Below, piece after piece: positions 6,508 through 10,158 of a stretch of 10,158 nt of DNA (positions within the stretch are counted from its first letter, which is position 1; each line of letters begins with the position of its first letter). The position numbers and the translations under genes were made by a program. The notes under the pieces were generated by a model. It searched no databases. It was not told the DNA's origin and worked only from the letters and a program-made list of their open reading frames with translations. The stretch comes from Ruminococcus sp. CAG:403 (GTDB taxonomy: Bacteria > Bacillota > Clostridia > Oscillospirales > Ruminococcaceae): positions 253,191-263,348 of the forward strand of contig FR899104.1 in NCBI GenBank assembly GCA_000437255.1, given 5' to 3'.

Positions 6508-7927
6508 GGAGGCAGTACCGCTGTATCAGCAGATCTACTTAGGGATTCGTTCGGAAATCGAACAGGGCAGTCTGCTGCCAGATGAAAAACTGCCTTCTAA
6601 GCGCAGTCTTGCCGTACACTTACAGGTTAGCACTGTTACGGTACAGGCTGCATATGATCAGCTGGTTGCAGAGGGATATTTGATTACAAAGCCACGCAGC
6701 GGATATTATGTAGCAGAAGATTTAAATCTGCTTTTGCCAGGGCAGCATACAGAATTGCATTTTACACCAAAGCAGAATGCAGTTTCAGTTTCTGCATCAG
6801 AACAGCCGGAATTGGTTCGATTCTCTACTGGTGGTGTCGATACCCAGCAGTTTCCATTTTCCACGTGGGCAAAGCTTTCCCGGCAGGTTCTGGCTACCTG
6901 TCAGGATCATCTGTTGGATGCCATGCCGCCTTGTGGAATCTGGGAGTTACGCTGTGCCATTGCAAAACATCTCTATGCCTATCGACATATGCAGGTGCAG
7001 CCGGAGCAGCTGATTATTGGTGCTGGATCGGAATACCTGATTGGATTGCTGGTGCAGCTGCTGGGAAGAGAACGGCGCTACGCAGTGGAAGATCCGGGCT
7101 ACCGAAAGACCATGCGTGTGTTTACAGCCAATGGAGCAGCCGTTGATCCGGTTTCCGTGGATGCGGATGGCATGCGGGTAGAGCAGTTGGCACGGACTGC
7201 TGCCTCTGTGGCACATGTTACGCCATCCCATCATTTTCCGACGGGAATCGTGATGCCATTGAAGCGGCGGTTGGAGTTGCTGCAATGGGCGCAGCAGTGC
7301 CCGGGGCGGTATATTCTGGAAGAAGAATACGACAGTGAGCTGCAATTTACCAGTGCGCCGGTTTCTGCTCTGCAAAGCCTAGATTATTCCGGCAGCGTGG
7401 TCTATCTCAATACGTTTGCCAAGACGTTGGCACCGTCCTTTCGAATCAGCTATATGGTGCTGCCGCCGCAGCTGTTGCAGCAGTATCAGCAGCAGCTTGC
7501 CTTTTATGCTTGTACGGTGCCAAGCTTGGAGCAATATACATTGGTGCGGTTCTTGCAGGAAGGCTATTTTGAGCGGCACTTGAATCGCATGAAAAAAATT
7601 TATCGAAAGCGACGGGATAGCCTGCTGGCTGTGATTCAGCAGCATGCTTTGGTAGATGCGCTTCGCATTTCGGGTGCAGCAGCCGGGCCGCATTTTTTGC
7701 TGGAGGTGCACACCGGGCAATCAGAAGAACGACTCATTGCACTTGCACGGCAAGTTGGTGTAAAGGTGCATGGTTTATCGGAGTTTTATCAAGCGCCTAA
7801 TTTGCAACAGCATCCGCCGACGTTGGTCATCGGCTATGCCTGCCTGGAAGAAGAAACGATGCGGCAGGGCGCAAAAGCCATGTTGGATCAGTGGGCAGCA
7901 CATTTAACAGAAACAAAGTTCCAATAA
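6482..7927 (+). CDS. MocR/GabR-type regulator: GntR-family HTH fused to a PLP-dependent aminotransferase-like domain
   Basis: The 481-residue product is a transcription factor of the MocR subfamily of GntR. A winged helix at about 11-77 (PLYQQIYLGIRSEIEQG, then LPSKRSLAVHLQVSTVTVQAAYDQL, ending PRSGYYV) precedes a class-I aminotransferase fold (about 110-475). Visible landmarks are EDPGYRKT (203-210), VTPSHHFPTG (246-255), EEEYDSEL (280-287), the PLP-binding lysine K314 in TFAKTLAP, and LVIGYACL near the end. By alignment with GabR (D279, Y281, K312), the positions are E281, Y283 and K314; the Asp that contacts the PLP ring nitrogen is therefore Glu here. Such regulators sense PLP or amino-acid-like ligands and usually control a nearby gene. 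ATG 6482 lies inside the GH59 gene, with AGGA (6473-6476) five bases upstream, so translation is probably coupled. No vitamin B6 or GABA genes are in view; the target is unknown. Confidence 0.9.
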   Translation: MLTILLNHEEAVPLYQQIYLGIRSEIEQGSLLPDEKLPSKRSLAVHLQVSTVTVQAAYDQLVAEGYLITKPRSGYYVAEDLNLLLPGQHTELHFTPKQNAVSVSASEQPELVRFSTGGVDTQQFPFSTWAKLSRQVLATCQDHLLDAMPPCGIWELRCAIAKHLYAYRHMQVQPEQLIIGAGSEYLIGLLVQLLGRERRYAVEDPGYRKTMRVFTANGAAVDPVSVDADGMRVEQLARTAASVAHVTPSHHFPTGIVMPLKRRLELLQWAQQCPGRYILEEEYDSELQFTSAPVSALQSLDYSGSVVYLNTFAKTLAPSFRISYMVLPPQLLQQYQQQLAFYACTVPSLEQYTLVRFLQEGYFERHLNRMKKIYRKRRDSLLAVIQQHALVDALRISGAAAGPHFLLEVHTGQSEERLIALARQVGVKVHGLSEFYQAPNLQQHPPTLVIGYACLEEETMRQGAKAMLDQWAAHLTETKFQ

Positions 7928-7959
7928 CCTGTTATTAGACAGGGGATTGGAACTTTTTT
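7915..7959 (+). terminator. Intrinsic terminator overlapping the mocR stop codon
   Basis: AAAGTTCCAAT (7915-7925) pairs perfectly with ATTGGAACTTT (7946-7956). An inner stem CCTGT (7928-7932) with ACAGG (7939-7943) closes a 6-nt loop, and six T residues run from 7954 to 7959. The 5' arm begins in the last codons of mocR and reaches the stop codon at 7925-7927. It ends the trmB-GH59-mocR unit. Confidence 0.9.
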
Positions 7960-7976
7960 GTTTGATAATTTCAAAC
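7960..7976. repeat. 17-bp inverted repeat between mocR and the GH9 promoter
   Basis: GTTTGA (7960-7965) and TCAAAC (7971-7976) are reverse complements around the 5-base spacer TAATT. It directly follows the T-run of the mocR terminator and ends 30 bases before the GH9 -35 box. The size and symmetry fit an operator half-site pair, but no regulator can be assigned. Part of it, TTTGATAATTT, resembles the TTTGTAATTT repeats at 2882-2903 with one inserted base. Confidence 0.35.
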
Positions 7977-8006
7977 GAAAAAAGCCGGGATGTTCCTAAA
8001 AAAATG

Positions 8007-8035
8007 TTGACATTTCATAAAAATTGCCGTATAAT
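8007..8035 (+). promoter_or_regulatory. Consensus sigma-A promoter for the GH9 gene
   Basis: A perfect TTGACA (8007-8012) and a perfect TATAAT (8030-8035) are separated by 17 bases, with an A-run (7998-8004) just upstream. Transcription would start near 8042. The sequence from the -10 box onward, TATAATAAAAC, is almost the same as TACAATAAAAC at the GH5 promoter. Such a strong core promoter on a cellulase gene suggests that control acts through repression or after initiation. Confidence 0.9.
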
Positions 8036-8036
8036 A

Positions 8037-8093
8037 AAACTGACCGAGTAGGACTTTGGCAGAGAAGTCCTTTGAATTTGTCAGTTTATTTTT
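8037..8093 (+). promoter_or_regulatory. Nested inverted repeats in the GH9 leader (possible attenuator or operator)
   Basis: The inner pair AGGACTT (8050-8056) and AAGTCCT (8065-8071) forms a 7-bp hairpin with an 8-nt loop. The outer pair AAACTGAC (8037-8044) and GTCAGTTT (8080-8087) is a perfect 8-bp inverted repeat. It is followed by ATTTTT (8088-8093), just before the ribosome binding site. As RNA this would look like a weak terminator, but transcription probably starts near 8042, so most of the outer left arm may not be transcribed. As DNA, the outer arm begins two bases after the -10 box and could be an operator. Confidence 0.4.
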
Positions 8094-8107
8094 AGGAGAG
8101 GATGCAT

Positions 8108-10158
8108 ATGATGAAAACAAAACAACATGGATGGAAACGCTGGACAGCTGCTCTGACAAGCTGCATGATGCTGGCCGTTTCCTGTCCCACCAGCATGCTG
8201 ACGCAGACCGCTTCTGCGGCGGACAGCGATGCCAACTTTGCAAAAGCACTGCAATATTCTGTTTATTTCTATGATGCCAATATGTGCGGAACAGATGTTT
8301 CAGAGAATACACGGTTTAGTTGGCGTGGAGACTGCCATACATATGATGCAAAAGTTCCATTGCAGCCAATGGGAAGCGACAGTGTCGGAACCAATTTATC
8401 ACAGTCGTTTATTGATCAGTATCGGGACGTTTTGGATCCGGACGGAGACGGTTATGTAGATCTTTCCGGTGGATTTCATGATGCCGGTGACCATGTAAAG
8501 TTCGGCATGCCGGAAGATTACGCAGCTTCTACTCTGGGGTGGGGATACTATGAATTTCGGGATTCCTACGAAAAGACTGGTCAAGCAGACCACATTGAAA
8601 CGGTTTTGCGGTATTTCAATGACTACCTAATGAAATGTACCTTCCTGGATTCCAATGGCACCGTGATCGCGCATTGCTATCAGGTTGGAGATGGGGACAT
8701 CGACCATCCGTACTGGAATGCGCCAGAAGTAGATGAGATGGCAAGACCAGCATTCTTTTTGACAGCAGATAAGCCGCAGACGGATTATGTTGCTGCCGCC
8801 GCTGCTTCGCTTGCTGTAAACTACCTGAACTTTAAAGATACCGATCCGGACTACGCCAAACAGTCTTTGGATTACGCAAAAGCATTGTTTGCATTTGCGC
8901 AAAAAAATGAAAAGCAACTGAGCGACAATGCCGATGGCCCGAAGCAGTATTATGTTTCCTCCAAGTGGGAGGATGATTATTGCTGGGCGGCTGCTTGGCT
9001 GTATAAGATTACAGGAGACCATCAGTATCTGGAAGAAATCTATCCGTATTATGATTACTATGCAGCACCGTCTTATGTATACTGCTGGAATGACATGTGG
9101 GGCGGTGTACAGTGTATCCTGGGTGAAATTTCAGAAGAAAAGCCATTGAAAGCGGGAGAGTATACCTATCCGAATTTCATCAAAGAATACAAGGAATCTG
9201 CCAATAAGAGTCCCTATGAGGAAATGAACTGCTGGGCATCGGTGAAGGAAGCAATTGATAAATATCGCACCGGCGGACTCGGAACCATTACACCGGCTGG
9301 TTATTTCTGGCTGAATACCTGGGGTTCTGCCCGGTACAACACGGCAGCACAGTTGGTGGCATTGGTTTATGATAAATATAACAACAATGGAAAGCCAAGT
9401 GAAAGCAGTGAGTGGGCAAAGGGACAGATGGAATACCTGCTTGGAAATAATCCGCTGAAGCGTTCCTATGTTGTTGGCTATAATGAAAACTCTGTAAAAT
9501 TTCCGCATCACCGTGCCTCCTCTGGATTGACCAAGTGTGAGGATACCAGAGAACAGCGGCATGTTTTGTATGGTGCATTGGTTGGCGGTCCGGACGCAAC
9601 GGATAACCATATTGACTTGACTAAGGATTATATTTACAATGAGGTCACCATTGACTACAATGCAGCATTTGTTGGTGCTTGTGCCGGTCTGTATGCGATG
9701 TATGGAGATGATAGCATGCAGGTAACGCCAGACTTTCCGCCGAAGGAGGAATCTTCCGGTGAAGAAGGCGGCGGCAATAACTACTGGGTAGAAGCTTTTG
9801 CCGTAGATGATCCGTGTTCCGGCGGAGCAGGCACCACAAAGGTTTCCATGAAAGTCATGACCGATTCCACAACACCAAGAACCGATATTACAGTTCGGTA
9901 CTTCTTCAGTACCAAGGAAATGAAAGATCCCAGTTTGGTGGTAGTAAATGAGCTGTACGATCAGGCAGCGGTGGAAGCTGCACCGGCAGACGGCGTTGTC
10001 AGCGGACCGTTTCAGTATGATGCTTCTTATGATCCAAATATTTATTACATGGAAGTAAGTTGGGATGGCTATAAGATTGCCAATTCCAATAAGAAATACC
10101 AGTGTAATGTTGGTCTGTATTATGGAGATACCTGGGATCCGTCCAATGACTGGAGTTA
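8108..10158 (+). CDS. Secreted GH9 endoglucanase with CBM3c module, 3' end beyond window (partial)
   Basis: The frame stays open from ATG 8108 to the window edge, giving 683 complete codons; the C-terminus is missing. AGGAGAGG (8094-8101) lies six bases before ATG 8108, and ATG 8111 is an equally possible start. An in-frame TAG at 8093 rules out a longer form. Residues 1-37 form a signal peptide with the cleavage site ASA-AD. The GH9 domain (about 42-536) cleaves beta-1,4-glucan with inversion. It shows SGGFHDAGDHVKF (D125 and D128, the catalytic base region), FPHHRASSG (H467, H468, R469) and YNEVTIDYNAAFVG with the catalytic acid E512. A short Glu/Gly linker (about 537-557) leads to a CBM3c-like module from N558, with NYWVEAF, RYFFS, SGPFQYD, YYMEVSWDG and WDPSND. 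The GH9-CBM3c order is that of processive endoglucanases, where CBM3c feeds the cellulose chain to the active site. A dockerin may follow outside the window. Confidence 0.95.
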   Translation, partial: MMKTKQHGWKRWTAALTSCMMLAVSCPTSMLTQTASAADSDANFAKALQYSVYFYDANMCGTDVSENTRFSWRGDCHTYDAKVPLQPMGSDSVGTNLSQSFIDQYRDVLDPDGDGYVDLSGGFHDAGDHVKFGMPEDYAASTLGWGYYEFRDSYEKTGQADHIETVLRYFNDYLMKCTFLDSNGTVIAHCYQVGDGDIDHPYWNAPEVDEMARPAFFLTADKPQTDYVAAAAASLAVNYLNFKDTDPDYAKQSLDYAKALFAFAQKNEKQLSDNADGPKQYYVSSKWEDDYCWAAAWLYKITGDHQYLEEIYPYYDYYAAPSYVYCWNDMWGGVQCILGEISEEKPLKAGEYTYPNFIKEYKESANKSPYEEMNCWASVKEAIDKYRTGGLGTITPAGYFWLNTWGSARYNTAAQLVALVYDKYNNNGKPSESSEWAKGQMEYLLGNNPLKRSYVVGYNENSVKFPHHRASSGLTKCEDTREQRHVLYGALVGGPDATDNHIDLTKDYIYNEVTIDYNAAFVGACAGLYAMYGDDSMQVTPDFPPKEESSGEEGGGNNYWVEAFAVDDPCSGGAGTTKVSMKVMTDSTTPRTDITVRYFFSTKEMKDPSLVVVNELYDQAAVEAAPADGVVSGPFQYDASYDPNIYYMEVSWDGYKIANSNKKYQCNVGLYYGDTWDPSNDWS

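Noticed and set aside
8168..8188. Possible lipoprotein signal (LAVSC) in the GH9 leader peptide.
   Set aside because: The residue at -3 would be Ala rather than Leu, Val or Ile, and a better signal peptidase I site (ASA-AD) follows; the enzyme is most simply read as secreted.

Overview
The window reads as chromosomal DNA of a cellulolytic Firmicute of the Ruminococcus / Oscillospiraceae type. All supported genes lie on the + strand. The assignment rests on four things: a secreted GH5 endoglucanase that ends in a cellulosomal dockerin, a secreted GH9-CBM3c cellulase, AGGAG-type ribosome binding sites with sigma-A promoters, and a TrmB with the NPWPK motif variant I associate with clostridia. 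The species cannot be fixed from this sequence alone.

Layout. (1) The 3' end of a LemA-family membrane protein gene (1-294). (2) A regulatory gap with a strong promoter (368-396) and a leader of about 115 nt. It is followed by a GH5_1 endoglucanase with signal peptide, Thr-rich linker and C-terminal dockerin (518-2308), then a closely spaced dCMP-deaminase-like gene (2323-2799) and an intrinsic terminator (2809-2855). (3) A second unit driven by an extended -10 promoter (2895-2923) that is embedded in tandem TTTGTAATTT repeats. It holds trmB (2961-3662), a large GH59 galactocerebrosidase-like protein without a signal peptide (3682-6507) and an overlapping MocR/GabR-type regulator (6482-7927), and ends in a terminator that overlaps the regulator's stop codon. 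(4) A consensus promoter (8007-8035), a hairpin-bearing leader and a GH9 endoglucanase with a CBM3c module (8108 onward) that runs off the right edge of the window.

How the parts fit. GH5 and GH9 are extracellular cellulases that would cooperate on plant cell-wall glucan. The dockerin attaches GH5 to a scaffoldin; whether GH9 also carries a dockerin lies beyond the window. The middle unit is different. A tRNA methyltransferase, an apparently cytoplasmic GH59 with a lectin-like domain, and a PLP-fold transcription factor are joined by very short spacing or overlap. The least expected features are this GH59-MocR pair, with unusual residues around the predicted catalytic centre of both proteins, and the repeats over the promoter that drives them. 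No RNA genes, CRISPR arrays, insertion sequences or attachment sites were found. All database-dependent statements are family knowledge recalled without a search.
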